This document shows positions 28,170 through 38,212 of a DNA stretch of 64,000 nt, piece by piece. The position numbers and the translations under genes are program-made. The DNA is taken from the NCBI GenBank assembly GCA_011800805.1, contig MPNW01000082.1, forward strand, positions 38,443 through 102,442, in the 5' to 3' direction. Below the pieces are notes generated by a model. That model searched no databases. It was given only the letters and a program-made list of their open reading frames with translations, and was not told where the DNA came from. How positions within the stretch are numbered: the first letter of the stretch is position 1; each line of letters starts with the position of its first letter. The DNA is from Hirudo medicinalis. Lineage: Eukaryota > Annelida > Clitellata > Hirudinida > Hirudinidae.

Positions 28170-29933
28170 ATGCAATCTACTACTGAAATTTCTAATGATT
28201 TTTTCAAGGATAAAGTTATTGGCCATCCGGCAGGCTTATTTGTGCTGTTTTTTACCGAAATGTGGGAACGTTTTTCATATTACGGTATGCGTACGCTTTT
28301 GGTTCTTTTTTTAACTGCTTCGCTAATGGGCAATAATCCCGGTTGGGGTTGGGATAACGCAAGTGCGTTAGCAATTTATGGATCTTATACTTCTTTGGTT
28401 TACCTAACTCCAATATTGGGTGGTTATGTGGCCGATAAATATTTAGGTTACAGATGGGCTGTAATTATTGGCGCACTAACCATGACCTTAGGCCATTTAA
28501 GCATGGCACTGGAGTTTAATCATGCATTTATGTACCTAGGTTTATGCCTTCTTATAGCTGGAAACGGTTTCTTTAAACCCAATATGACCTCTATTGTATC
28601 GGAAATGTACAAAAACCATCCGGATAAAAAAGACGGCGCCTATACTATTTTCTATATGGGGGTAAACTCGGGCGCATTTTTAGGAATGATTTTATGCGGT
28701 TATATCGGCGAGAATATCGGCTGGAATTATGGTTTTGGTTTGGCAGGTATTTTTATGCTTACAGGGATGCTTCAATTTTATTTTACGCGTAATATTTTTG
28801 GCAAAATCGGGCTAAAACCTGTTAAAAATAAAGTAATCGTTAACGAAAATGAAACCACTGATGAAACAAAAACCAACCCCTTTTCTCGTTTTGATATCTT
28901 AATTATCGTTCTGATTTCAATCATCGGGTTGGTATGGGTTATTAACGATCCAATTTCTAAAATCACAAAATCAGATCTTTTCAATTTTAAAATAGCCGGT
29001 TTTAGCGGCAATAATTTTGTGATCCTATCCGCTTTATTTTTGTTCGTATTCTTATTAATCAAACGCATCAGCCAATACGGTAAAATTCTAAGAAACAGAA
29101 TGATTGCGATTATAATATTGGCCTTCATTACAATTTTCTTTTGGGCATCGTTTGAACAAGGAGGCGGTTCAATGACCATTTTTGCCAGAGATTATACCGA
29201 CAGGGTTTTAGATGGAAATTCTAAAATTATTTTCAATGTTATCAATGCATTAATCACTGTTGTTCCGTTAACCATTATCAGCTATGTGCTTTTTAAATTG
29301 TTTAAGCGAACGTTTGGAAAATACGCATTAGGAAATTTGATTTTGGCAAGCGGTTTTTTGGCAATATGGATATTGGTAATTTATATGCTTAAAAATCAAT
29401 TTACCAACGTAAAAACCGAAGTTCCAGCCTCGTGGTTTGGCAGTTTAAATGCTTTGTTTATTATTTCCTGCGCCCCGCTGATTTCTAAATTATGGGAGAG
29501 TAAATACAACCCCTTTATTACCTTTAAAAATGGATTCGGAATGATTTTGTTGGGTCTTGGATTTGCGATTTTAGCCTACGGGGCAAGCTACATTCCGGCG
29601 GGAGCAAAAACTGCGCAAATAAGTTTAATTTATTTAGTATTGGTATATCTATTTCACACTTTGGGCGAATTGTTTATCTCTCCGGTTGGTCTTTCTTATA
29701 TTAGTAAACTGGTGCCCGGCCGTATGATCGGCATTATGTTTGGCATTTGGTATTTGGCTATCGCCATCGGAAATAAAGTTGCAGGTACCATGGGCGGTAT
29801 GATTGACGAAATTACCGCAAAATATTCGATGAAAACTTTTTTTCTCATCTTCACGCTTATACCCATCGGTTTAGGTTTGATTATTATGGCTCTTACACCA
29901 TTGATGAAAAAATTAATGCACGGCGTACGTTAA
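28170..29933 (+). CDS. Proton-dependent oligopeptide transporter (POT/PTR2 family)
   Basis: 587 residues with 12-14 membrane helices. Imports di- and tripeptides with protons across the inner membrane. The family signature TEMWERFSYYGMRTLLVLF (ExxERFxYY) lies in helix 1, YMGVNSGAFLG is the PTR2 signature in helix 5, and FWASFEQGGGSMTIFA contains the helix-7 E-Q-x-G motif. The insertion between the two bundles is longer than in the next gene. It forms a tandem pair with 29988-31547. Confidence 0.93.
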   Translation: MQSTTEISNDFFKDKVIGHPAGLFVLFFTEMWERFSYYGMRTLLVLFLTASLMGNNPGWGWDNASALAIYGSYTSLVYLTPILGGYVADKYLGYRWAVIIGALTMTLGHLSMALEFNHAFMYLGLCLLIAGNGFFKPNMTSIVSEMYKNHPDKKDGAYTIFYMGVNSGAFLGMILCGYIGENIGWNYGFGLAGIFMLTGMLQFYFTRNIFGKIGLKPVKNKVIVNENETTDETKTNPFSRFDILIIVLISIIGLVWVINDPISKITKSDLFNFKIAGFSGNNFVILSALFLFVFLLIKRISQYGKILRNRMIAIIILAFITIFFWASFEQGGGSMTIFARDYTDRVLDGNSKIIFNVINALITVVPLTIISYVLFKLFKRTFGKYALGNLILASGFLAIWILVIYMLKNQFTNVKTEVPASWFGSLNALFIISCAPLISKLWESKYNPFITFKNGFGMILLGLGFAILAYGASYIPAGAKTAQISLIYLVLVYLFHTLGELFISPVGLSYISKLVPGRMIGIMFGIWYLAIAIGNKVAGTMGGMIDEITAKYSMKTFFLIFTLIPIGLGLIIMALTPLMKKLMHGVR

Positions 29934-29987
29934 TTACAATTTTAATTATCTTAAAATCTAAATCAACCGGGGGTTTTTATTATTTTT

Positions 29988-31547
29988 ATGGATAAACAAT
30001 CATCATTACAAGAAATACAATCGTTTAAAGGCAAATACCCAAGTCAGTTGTGGTATCTTTTCTTCTCTGAAATGTGGGAGCGTTTCTGCTTCTACGGTAT
30101 GCGCGGCATGCTCACTTTTTTTATGGTAGACCAATTACTGATGAAAGATGATGCAGCTCAGCTACAATACGGCGCAACCCAAGCCTTTGTATATGCATTT
30201 ACATTTATAGGAGGACTTTTTGCCGATAAAATATTAGGATTTCGGCGTTCGCTGTTTTGGGGCGGCTTGTTAATGATTGTGGGAAGTATAATTTTAGCAT
30301 ATAATCCGCATCAGTTTTTTTTCTCAGGCATTAGCTTTACCATTGTTGGCACAGGTTTTTTCAAACCTAATATCTCTGCCATGGTGGGCAGTCTTTACAA
30401 ACAAAACGATGAACGCCGAGACGCCGGATTTTCGGTTTTTTATGCCGGCATAAACATTGGCGCATTATTAGGGGGGTATTTTTGTGTAGCCATTGGCAAA
30501 AGGCAAATATTGGCAGATAGTATTCCGGAAACCCTGTCGTGGAATGTAGCTTTCGGCTTAGCCGCCATAGCAATGTCTATCAGCTTATTTACGTTTCTTT
30601 ATACTCAAAAAAAACTTGCCTCCATAGGCCTTTCTCCTCTTGCCATTCAAAAAAATGAATTAAAGGGGCGGCCTACAACAAACCTTGGTAAAATCAGGCA
30701 TAAATTAAAACCTTGGCATAGTTATGCGGTGTATGTTGGCTCGCTTGCTGTCATTCCTTTTATTATGATTATGGTTTCTAAAACCGGTTATACCAATTAT
30801 TTTATGTATACCATTGGTCCATTAACGTTACTATATTTGGGGTACGAAATGTTTAAACATAGCCGGCAAGAGCGTAAAAAACTATTAGCAGCTATGGTTT
30901 TCATTATTTTTTCTGTTATTTTTTGGGGAATTTATGAACAAAGCGGAGGCTCTTTAAGTTTGTTTGCGGCTCGTCATCTGGACAATAAAATTTTGAATAC
31001 GCTCACGCTCGATCCTAACGGGGTAAATAATTCATCTAATTCGCTGTTTGTAATCATTTTTGCTTTTATATTTAGTTTCATCTGGATTGCTTTAGCGAAG
31101 CGTAAAAAAGAACCCAACACCATTATTAAATTTGGTTTGGCGTTTATTTTTCTGGCCGGAGGCTATTTTATATTCTATCTTACCCGTTTTACGGTAAATA
31201 GCGCTGGGTTGGCTTCGTTAGATATCTTTACGCTTGCATATTTGGCAGTTTCCTTAGGCGAACTTTGCTTATCGCCGATCGGTTTATCTATTATGACCAA
31301 GCTTTCGCCTGCCAAACTGCAAGGAGTAATGATGGGAACGTGGTTTTTGGCATCGGCATATGGGCAATACGTAGCCGGATTATTGGGCGCAAGCTTTTCA
31401 AAAAATAGTATGGCCGGAAATAAAATGCATGAATTGACTACATATACCGCAGGTTACAAACAATTAGCATTTTATGCGTTAATTTCGGGCATTATTTTGA
31501 TATTAATTGCCCCGTGGGTTAAAAAGTTAATGCAAGAAATCAAATAA
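29988..31547 (+). CDS. Proton-dependent oligopeptide transporter (POT/PTR2 family), second copy
   Basis: 519 residues. Has SEMWERFCFYGMRGMLTFF, FYAGINIGALLGGYF and IYEQSGGSLSLFA at the same positions as the previous gene and lies 54 bases downstream. The paralogues differ widely in the central region, so an old duplication with possible change of substrate range is likely. The peptide-supply role fits the secreted S9 and S41 peptidases elsewhere in the window. Confidence 0.92.
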   Translation: MDKQSSLQEIQSFKGKYPSQLWYLFFSEMWERFCFYGMRGMLTFFMVDQLLMKDDAAQLQYGATQAFVYAFTFIGGLFADKILGFRRSLFWGGLLMIVGSIILAYNPHQFFFSGISFTIVGTGFFKPNISAMVGSLYKQNDERRDAGFSVFYAGINIGALLGGYFCVAIGKRQILADSIPETLSWNVAFGLAAIAMSISLFTFLYTQKKLASIGLSPLAIQKNELKGRPTTNLGKIRHKLKPWHSYAVYVGSLAVIPFIMIMVSKTGYTNYFMYTIGPLTLLYLGYEMFKHSRQERKKLLAAMVFIIFSVIFWGIYEQSGGSLSLFAARHLDNKILNTLTLDPNGVNNSSNSLFVIIFAFIFSFIWIALAKRKKEPNTIIKFGLAFIFLAGGYFIFYLTRFTVNSAGLASLDIFTLAYLAVSLGELCLSPIGLSIMTKLSPAKLQGVMMGTWFLASAYGQYVAGLLGASFSKNSMAGNKMHELTTYTAGYKQLAFYALISGIILILIAPWVKKLMQEIK

Positions 31548-31650
31548 CACCAGATTGAAGCTGAACGGTTGCTTATTTTGTTGGCAGAAAAAAGAATCAC
31601 CCCCCTTCTGTATTTAATAATATGCTTTTAAATTAAAAAATCAACTTAAT

Positions 31651-32625
31651 TTAACAATACCATATTGCGGCCAGTAAAGCGGGGATTGAAATGATTATCC
31701 ATAATATAATTCCCTGTAAAATCGGTTTAAATCCAACTGAAGCAAGCGCCGTTTTTGATAAACCCGAACCAATTAAAAACAGAGTGATGGTAAGCCCGTT
31801 TTTAGAAAAAGATACAATGTAATTATTAAATTCTTTTACAAAAGGCGCATAAGTGTTGATAACAATTGCCAAAACAAACAGGCCGATAAAATAAGGAATC
31901 TTAATTTTGGTATTTTTAGATTTGAATGCAAGCGAGCTTAAAAAGGCTATCGGGATAATCCACAATGCTCTTGTAAGCTTTACGGTTGTTGCAATTTGCA
32001 AAGCTTCAGCTCCGTATTTATTAGCCGCTCCAACCACCGAACTTGTATCATGGATAGCAACAGCGCTCCATATTCCGAACTGCGTTTGAGACATACGCAA
32101 TAAATGTCCAATTAAAGGAAAGATGAACAATGCCAACGAGTTCAGAATAAAAACAGTACCCAAAGCCACGCTTATTTGCTTTTCTTTTGCATCTATAACC
32201 GGCGATATGGCAGCAATAGCGCTTCCTCCGCAGATGGCCGTTCCGGCAGATATCAACATAGAGGTTTTCTTATCTATATTCAACATTTTACCAAGCAAAA
32301 ACCCTATAATAAGCGTTCCAAAAACAGAAGTAATTGTAATTAAAATTCCATCTTTTCCCGCTTGCAATGCCGTGTGTACATTCATGCCGAATCCTAAACC
32401 CACTACCGAAATTTGTAACAGAATGCTTATCGTTTTATGATTTAGATGTAGAAAAGGATGACCTAAAAATTGCGCTACAATAATCCCCATCAATAAAGCG
32501 ATGGGTGGAGAGATAAATGGCGACAAACAAATCATAAGAATTAAAATAAAAACGATTTCTCTAATCGTAATATTTTTGTCGAGTAGTTTTTTGCCCTTGG
32601 TTGCGTATTTTGTTTTACCATCCAT
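31651..32625 (-). CDS. YeiH/UPF0324-family putative sulfate exporter
   Basis: 324 residues with about 10 membrane helices. Family segments: FLGHPFLHLNHKTISILLQI, SVVGLGFGMNVH, the glycine-rich SAGTAICGGSAIAAISPVI, and AIHDTSSVVGAANKYG. The family is annotated as a putative sulfate or sulfite exporter; direct transport data are limited. It lies 76 bases downstream of a LysR regulator on the same strand, matching the known association of yeiH with a LysR gene (yeiE) in enterobacteria. Confidence 0.9.
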   Translation of the reverse strand: MDGKTKYATKGKKLLDKNITIREIVFILILMICLSPFISPPIALLMGIIVAQFLGHPFLHLNHKTISILLQISVVGLGFGMNVHTALQAGKDGILITITSVFGTLIIGFLLGKMLNIDKKTSMLISAGTAICGGSAIAAISPVIDAKEKQISVALGTVFILNSLALFIFPLIGHLLRMSQTQFGIWSAVAIHDTSSVVGAANKYGAEALQIATTVKLTRALWIIPIAFLSSLAFKSKNTKIKIPYFIGLFVLAIVINTYAPFVKEFNNYIVSFSKNGLTITLFLIGSGLSKTALASVGFKPILQGIILWIIISIPALLAAIWYC

Positions 32626-32701
32626 AATAATTTAGAATTAGTTATTTCATCACAAAGATGGATAGTAAATAATCGTCAGAGAAATGATTATTTGTAATCT
32701 G

Positions 32702-33598
32702 TCATAACTTAAAGTTATTAGAAAAAAGGTGTTTGAGAAATATATCCTGCAAATAATGAACATCGCCTTGTTGCGTTATAAAATAGAAATAACGCTCTAT
32801 ATCAAGTTTTTTAACGTCTATTATTTTTAATTCGCCGGCTTTTAATTCTTTATAAACAGCATGGACGGAAAGAAATGCAAAAGAATTGGAATTTAACAAA
32901 TAAGATTTTATGCTTGCTATATTTTCCAAAACCATATCTATGTTAAGTTGCGAAAAATCTACGCCCGCTTTTTTTAAAGCGGCGGCAATAACTTCCAAAG
33001 ATCCAGAACCGGGTTCTCTTACAACAATTGGCAGTTTATACAAATCATCTAAATTAATAACCGTTTTTTTTATTGTCGGGTTGGCAGTTCTTGTACAAAG
33101 AACAATTTCGTCTTTTACAAAGGAAATGTATTTGATGTATTTTCGCTTTGATTGCCCTTCAACTATACCTAAATCTATTTTGTTTTCAGTTAAAAGGTTT
33201 TCGATATGCTCGGTATTGTTGGAGGTAAGAGAAATTTTTACATCTGGAAATTGCTGCTTAAAAGAAGCCAAATATTTAGGTAAAAAGTATTGCGAAACAG
33301 TAGTGCTGGCGCCAATTTTAAATGTTCCTTTTACATTTTTGGATAAAGCGGCCAGTTCAAAATCAATATTCCGATAAATATTAATCAGGTTTTCGGTTTG
33401 TTTTAAAAGTAATACTCCTGCTTGGGTAAGTTTTATTCTCGTTCCGTTGCGTTCAAACAGTTTAACCCTATAAAAGGTTTCTATCTCATGTATATGCTTG
33501 CTTACGGCAGGCTGAGTTATAAACAATTCATTTGCGGCTTTGGTAAAATTTAACCGCTTGGCCACTATATAAAAAACCTTAAGTCTAAGGTCAAACAT
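32702..33598 (-). CDS. LysR-family transcriptional regulator
   Basis: 298 residues. N-terminal winged helix-turn-helix FYIVAKRLNFTKAANELFIT followed by QPAVSKHIHEIE and LFERNGTRIKLTQAG, then a periplasmic-binding-like effector domain (IGASTTVSQYFLPKYLASF). Closest in look to the CysB/YeiE branch. Likely controls the YeiH-like transporter downstream and responds to a sulfur-related effector, inferred from position only. Confidence 0.92.
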   Translation of the reverse strand: MFDLRLKVFYIVAKRLNFTKAANELFITQPAVSKHIHEIETFYRVKLFERNGTRIKLTQAGVLLLKQTENLINIYRNIDFELAALSKNVKGTFKIGASTTVSQYFLPKYLASFKQQFPDVKISLTSNNTEHIENLLTENKIDLGIVEGQSKRKYIKYISFVKDEIVLCTRTANPTIKKTVINLDDLYKLPIVVREPGSGSLEVIAAALKKAGVDFSQLNIDMVLENIASIKSYLLNSNSFAFLSVHAVYKELKAGELKIIDVKKLDIERYFYFITQQGDVHYLQDIFLKHLFSNNFKL

Positions 33599-33904
33599 AA
33601 TTAAAAAAATGTACTGATTCTATCTTCATTAAGGGTGCAAGATAACGGTTTTAATTAAAAACGGGTTATGCAAAATGTTTCTTGTTCAGCAGACAGTTCC
33701 AAGCTCAAATTTATATTTTATTTTAATATGATTTTAAACTTAATAATACCCTTTATAATTTATTGTATATAACCATATCAAAACTTTGCCAAGGTTGCTA
33801 AAATACCCGATGGTTTATGGTTAATATTTTTTAATATTTGAATAATGCAATTCTTATTAATTCTATTTTTTCTACCTTTACAACCTAATTTATTATATCT
33901 TATA

Positions 33905-35431
33905 ATGGGTCAATCAGTAAAGATCAAAAATGCTTTAATATCGGTTTATTATAAAGATGGTTTAGCTCCGTTGGTAGGATATTTGGCCAATCAAGGCGTA
34001 ATGCTATACTCTACCGGCGGTACCAAGCAATTTATCAAAAATTTGGGCTTACCGGTTGAAGCTGTTGAAGATCTTACCGGATACCCTTCTATTTTAGGCG
34101 GTCGGGTTAAAACCTTACATCCGAAAGTTTTTGGCGGTATTTTAAACAGAAGAAATCTGGCGGATGATAGTACTCAAATTACAGAGTATGAAATCCCTGA
34201 GATTGACTTGGTTATTGTTGATCTTTATCCTTTTGAAGAAACGGTAAAATCGGGCGGAGCCGAACAAGAAATTATTGAAAAAATTGATATAGGAGGTATT
34301 TCTTTAATTAGGGCGGCCGCCAAAAATTATAACGATGTAGTTATTTTGGCCTCAAAAGATGATTACGGTATTTTATTGGCGCAGTTACAATCTCAAAATG
34401 GCGAAACTACTTTAGCGCAACGCAAATCTTTTGCCAAAAAAGCGTTTCATATTTCTTCTGATTATGATACCGCCATTTTCAATTATTTTAATAACAAAGA
34501 ACCGTTAAAGGCATTCAAGTATAGCGTTGGTTGTTCTCAAACTTTACGCTATGGAGAAAACCCTCATCAAAAAGGTACTTTTTACGGTAATCTTGATGAA
34601 ATGTTTACCAAATGGAGCGGCAAAGAATTAAGCTATAACAATTTGGTAGATGTTGATGCTGCCGTTAGTTTGATAGATGAGTTTACCGAACCTGCTTTTG
34701 CTGTCCTTAAACATACAAACTCATGTGGGGTTGCCTCGCACAACAATATTAAACAAGCCTGTATTGACGCCTTAGCATGCGACCCTCTTTCTGCATTTGG
34801 CGGTGTTTTAATTTCTAACAGAGAAATTGATTTGGCAACAGCAGAAGAAATTAATAAACTTTTTTTTGAAGTATTGATTGCCCCTAATTATCAGGAAAAA
34901 GCGGTTGAATTACTTAAAAACAAGAAAAACAGGGTAATTCTTCAACGAAATTATACAGAACTGAACGGTAAACAGTTTAAAACTTTATTAAACGGGGTTA
35001 TTGAGCAAGATAAAGATTTGGTAATAGAAGGGCCTGAACAAATGATGCCTGTAACCAAGGTAAAACCTACGCCCCAACAGCTTAAAGATTTATTTTTCGC
35101 CAATAAAATTGTGAAACACACAAAGTCTAACGCCATCGTTTTAGCTAAAAATAATGTTTTACTGGCAAGCGGTGTTGGCCAAACAAGCCGTGTTGACGCA
35201 TTAAAACAAGCCTTAGAAAAGGCTGCTGCTTTCGGTTTTGACGTTAAAGGCGCAGCGATGGCAAGCGATGCTTTCTTTCCTTTTTCTGATTGCGTTGAAA
35301 TTGCCGCCAATGCCGGAATTGCCGCTATATTACAACCGGGCGGCTCAATTAAAGATGCCGATTCTATTGCAAAAGCTAATGAAAAAAACATTGCCATGGT
35401 AACAACGGGCGTCAGGCATTTTAAGCATTAA
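33905..35431 (+). CDS. purH: Bifunctional AICAR transformylase / IMP cyclohydrolase
   Basis: 508 residues. Catalyses the last two steps of IMP synthesis. The N-terminal MGS-like domain (KIKNALISVYYKDGLAPLV, LYSTGGTKQF, GRVKTLHPKVFGGIL) is the cyclohydrolase, and the C-terminal part has LRYGENPHQKG, the catalytic LKHTNSCGVA, DPLSAFGGVL and SDAFFPFSDCVE. The frame is open 20 codons further upstream, but those residues are a hydrophobic string and the ATG at 33905 (MGQSVKIKNAL) fits the family. It precedes mreB, a common arrangement in the phylum. Confidence 0.96.
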   Translation: MGQSVKIKNALISVYYKDGLAPLVGYLANQGVMLYSTGGTKQFIKNLGLPVEAVEDLTGYPSILGGRVKTLHPKVFGGILNRRNLADDSTQITEYEIPEIDLVIVDLYPFEETVKSGGAEQEIIEKIDIGGISLIRAAAKNYNDVVILASKDDYGILLAQLQSQNGETTLAQRKSFAKKAFHISSDYDTAIFNYFNNKEPLKAFKYSVGCSQTLRYGENPHQKGTFYGNLDEMFTKWSGKELSYNNLVDVDAAVSLIDEFTEPAFAVLKHTNSCGVASHNNIKQACIDALACDPLSAFGGVLISNREIDLATAEEINKLFFEVLIAPNYQEKAVELLKNKKNRVILQRNYTELNGKQFKTLLNGVIEQDKDLVIEGPEQMMPVTKVKPTPQQLKDLFFANKIVKHTKSNAIVLAKNNVLLASGVGQTSRVDALKQALEKAAAFGFDVKGAAMASDAFFPFSDCVEIAANAGIAAILQPGGSIKDADSIAKANEKNIAMVTTGVRHFKH

Positions 35432-35523
35432 AAAATATCAACTTGCTTTTTGATCAATAAAGATTTAACACGGTAAAAAAGCTAAATTTACATTTAAAAT
35501 TATAATTTAACACAAATATATAC

Positions 35524-36546
35524 ATGGGTTTTTTTAACTGGTTTACTCAAGAGATAGCTATAGACTTAGGAACAGCAAACACTCTGATTATACATAACGA
35601 TAAAGTTGTGGTAGACGAACCTTCTATCGTTGCATTTGACAGAAGTACCAATAAAATTATAGCCATTGGTAAACAAGCCATGCAAATGGAGGGAAAAACG
35701 CATGATAATATCAGAACCGTTAGGCCGCTAAAAGATGGCGTAATTGCCGATTTTAATGCTGCAGAGGTTATGATAAAAGGCATGATTCGCATGCTTAATG
35801 GCGGTAAAGGCTGGTTGTTTCCGTCTTTACGTATGGTTATTTGCATCCCTTCGGGTATTACCGAGGTAGAAAAAAGAGCAGTACACGATTCGGCTGAAAT
35901 TGCCGGCGCTAAAGAGGTTTATCTGATTCACGAACCAATGGCAGCTGCCGTAGGTATTGGAATAGACGTAGATGAACCTATGGGTAACATGATTATTGAT
36001 ATTGGGGGAGGAACTACCGAAATTGCTGTTATTGCCTTATCGGGCATCGTTTGCGACCAATCCATTCGTGTAGCGGGCGATAATTTTGACTCCGACATTA
36101 TAAACTATATCCGTAGGCAACACAACATTATGATTGGCGAGCGCACGGCAGAAAAAATCAAAGTTCAGGTTGGCGCAGCCTTACCTGAACTTTCTGACCC
36201 CCCGGCCGATTTTGCCGTTCAGGGCAGAGATCTGATGACAGGCGTGCCTAAACAAATAATGGTTTCTTACACCGAAATTGCCCATTGTTTAGATAAGTCT
36301 ATTTCAAAAATTGAAGAGGCTATTTTAAAAGCCTTAGAAATTACCCCCCCTGAGCTTTCAGCAGATATTTACCAAACAGGTATTTATTTAACCGGTGGCG
36401 GCGCATTGTTACGCGGGTTGGATAAACGTATCGGCTCAAAAACGAAGTTACCCGTTCATATTGCAGACGACCCCTTGCGCGCAGTTGTTCGCGGTACCGG
36501 AATAGCGCTAAAAAATATCGGCAATTATAAGTTTTTAATGCAATAA
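35524..36546 (+). CDS. mreB: Rod-shape protein MreB (bacterial actin)
   Basis: 340 residues. Actin-fold ATPase that guides the elongasome along the inner membrane. Motifs: amphipathic N-terminus MGFFNWFTQ, phosphate-1 DLGTANTLI, MAAAVGIGIDVDEPMGNMII, phosphate-2 DIGGGTTEIAV, and adenosine motif LTGGGALLRGLD. Complete. First of the mreBCD-mrdA-rodA group, with a 321-base space before mreC. Confidence 0.97.
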   Translation: MGFFNWFTQEIAIDLGTANTLIIHNDKVVVDEPSIVAFDRSTNKIIAIGKQAMQMEGKTHDNIRTVRPLKDGVIADFNAAEVMIKGMIRMLNGGKGWLFPSLRMVICIPSGITEVEKRAVHDSAEIAGAKEVYLIHEPMAAAVGIGIDVDEPMGNMIIDIGGGTTEIAVIALSGIVCDQSIRVAGDNFDSDIINYIRRQHNIMIGERTAEKIKVQVGAALPELSDPPADFAVQGRDLMTGVPKQIMVSYTEIAHCLDKSISKIEEAILKALEITPPELSADIYQTGIYLTGGGALLRGLDKRIGSKTKLPVHIADDPLRAVVRGTGIALKNIGNYKFLMQ

Positions 36547-36554
36547 TAGAATTT

Positions 36555-36562
36555 TAAATTTG
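36555..36562 (+). promoter_or_regulatory. Possible -7 box after mreB
   Basis: TAAATTTG matches TAnnTTTG, 8 bases before a short reading frame at 36571 and about 300 bases before mreC. It may start a separate mreC message. Confidence 0.3.
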
Positions 36563-36570
36563 CAATTCTG

Positions 36571-36687
36571 ATGGCGCCAGCTCAAAGGATCGTTAAATCT
36601 ATATATAAAAATAATGATTATTTGCCGTTAAACACAGCTGCAAAAGCGTTAAACAGGATACAACTTCAATGGGTTTTATGGAATTAA
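36571..36687 (+). CDS. Possible 38-residue peptide between mreB and mreC
   Basis: ATG at 36571 opens MAPAQRIVKSIYKNNDYL and ends ...QLQWVLWN; basic, with aromatic residues at the end. A -7-like box precedes it. No homology recognised; it could be chance within an untranslated region. The rest of the 36688-36867 gap holds no further feature; the phrase ttatggaattaaaa is repeated there. Confidence 0.2.
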   Translation: MAPAQRIVKSIYKNNDYLPLNTAAKALNRIQLQWVLWN

Positions 36688-36867
36688 AATTTATGGAATT
36701 AAAAATTGAAGAAGAGAATTATACAGACAAAAATTAATAAAATTTATAAAAGGTTTTGGCTCCTACAATTTTGTTAAATTTTTTAAAAATGGATAAAAAT
36801 TGAACTACTTTTATTAAATTTTTGTTAAAAATACGCAAAATCGCATATCGTTAAAAAGTAAATCAAA

Positions 36868-37704
36868 ATGCGTAACCTTTGGATTTTTATTAGCAGATAT
36901 AACGCATTTTTCTTTTTCATTTTTTTCTTTACCGTAGGCATTGTATTAACAATAAAAAACAATGCTTACCAGCATTATATAGCCTTTAATTCGGCAAACA
37001 GGGTGATTGGCAATACCTACAAGCAATTAAAAAATATAAAACGATACCTGAATTTAGGACAGGTAAATGACATGCTGAATGAAGAAAACGCCAGATTAAA
37101 ACAACAACTTTTGGCTTTAAATGTTCTTGATACCGCTAAAAATACTTTTGTTAACGATGCGGTAAACAAACAACGCTATCAACTGATTGCAGCCGAGGTT
37201 ATTAAAAATTCTGTTTCCTTAACAAACAATATTATCACCATTAACAAAGGCGCTGCAAGCGGAATTACAAAAGATATGTCTGTAATTTCATCTAACAAAG
37301 GCATTGTAGGTTTTATTAAAGATGTTTCGCCTCATTTTGCCACCATCAGATCTTTGCTTAATAGCGAGACTTCGGTTAGCGTCAATTTAAAAAACACCAA
37401 CATTTTTGGTTCTTTAATTTGGGGCCAAAGTGATTTTGATTACAAAAAAGCGGTGGTAAAAGAAATACCGAATCATATTAAAGTTAAAATTGGTGACACC
37501 ATTATAACCTCGGGGGCAGGCAGGTTTCCTAAAGGAATAGAGGTTGGAAAGGTGATCAAAACAAACGCAACCGGCGGCGATAGTTTTGTAACCTTAGAGC
37601 TGGCTTTATTTAACGATTTTAGTAAACTGGAATACGTTTACATAGTAAAAGACAGATTGGCAACAGAACAAAATAATTTAGAAAACCCACCCAAAAATGA
37701 ATAA
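36868..37704 (+). CDS. mreC: Rod-shape protein MreC
   Basis: 278 residues. One N-terminal membrane helix (about 10-28), a coiled coil (about 60-90, NEENARLKQQLLALN), then the periplasmic double beta-barrel with NIITINKGAASGITKDMSVI, SSNKGIVGFIKDVSPHFATI, and IGDTIITSGAGRFPKGIEVG. It links MreB to the periplasmic wall synthases. It overlaps mreD by 8 bases. Confidence 0.95.
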   Translation: MRNLWIFISRYNAFFFFIFFFTVGIVLTIKNNAYQHYIAFNSANRVIGNTYKQLKNIKRYLNLGQVNDMLNEENARLKQQLLALNVLDTAKNTFVNDAVNKQRYQLIAAEVIKNSVSLTNNIITINKGAASGITKDMSVISSNKGIVGFIKDVSPHFATIRSLLNSETSVSVNLKNTNIFGSLIWGQSDFDYKKAVVKEIPNHIKVKIGDTIITSGAGRFPKGIEVGKVIKTNATGGDSFVTLELALFNDFSKLEYVYIVKDRLATEQNNLENPPKNE

Positions 37705-38212
37705 CAAAAGCATTTTCATCAACATATTTAGGTGGTTCAGTTTATTATTTGTACAAATCTTTTTTTTACGCAACTTTGTAATATACGGACTTGCCACACC
37801 GTTTACCTATTGTCTTTTTCTGCTGATTTTACCCTTTAATATATCCAATTTTTTTCTCTTTATATCAGCTTTTTTTACCGGCCTAACCCTTGATTCTTTT
37901 TATGATACATTGGGCCTTCATACCAGCGCATGCGTAGCTTTGGCTTTTGTAAGAATCTGTTTTATCTTTCTGACCTTAAATCGGGAATCGATAGACGAAC
38001 CCGAACCATCTTTAGGTAACATGGGGTTTAAATGGTTTTGTTTATATGCTTTTGTGTGCATATTTTCGCATCACTTGGTTTTATTTCTTTTAGAAGCATT
38101 TAAACTTTCCGATATTGGTTATACATTGGGCAAGTGTATGGTTAGCGTGTGTTTAACCATGTTTACTGTTTTGTTAATCGAATTTATGTTCCATAACAAG
38201 AAGATAAATTAA
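37697..38212 (+). CDS. mreD: Rod-shape protein MreD
   Basis: 171 residues, five to six membrane helices (FNISNFFLFISAFFTGLTLD, SFYDTLGLHTSA are family-like). Inner-membrane part of the elongasome. Overlaps mreC (8 bases) and shares one base with the PBP2 start, so translation is coupled. The sequence is poorly conserved in this family; the call leans on topology and position. Confidence 0.9.
   Translation: MNNKSIFINIFRWFSLLFVQIFFLRNFVIYGLATPFTYCLFLLILPFNISNFFLFISAFFTGLTLDSFYDTLGLHTSACVALAFVRICFIFLTLNRESIDEPEPSLGNMGFKWFCLYAFVCIFSHHLVLFLLEAFKLSDIGYTLGKCMVSVCLTMFTVLLIEFMFHNKKIN

Noticed and set aside
33845..33904. Signal-like hydrophobic extension of PurH
   Set aside because: PurH is cytoplasmic and the family starts at the MGQSVKI position.
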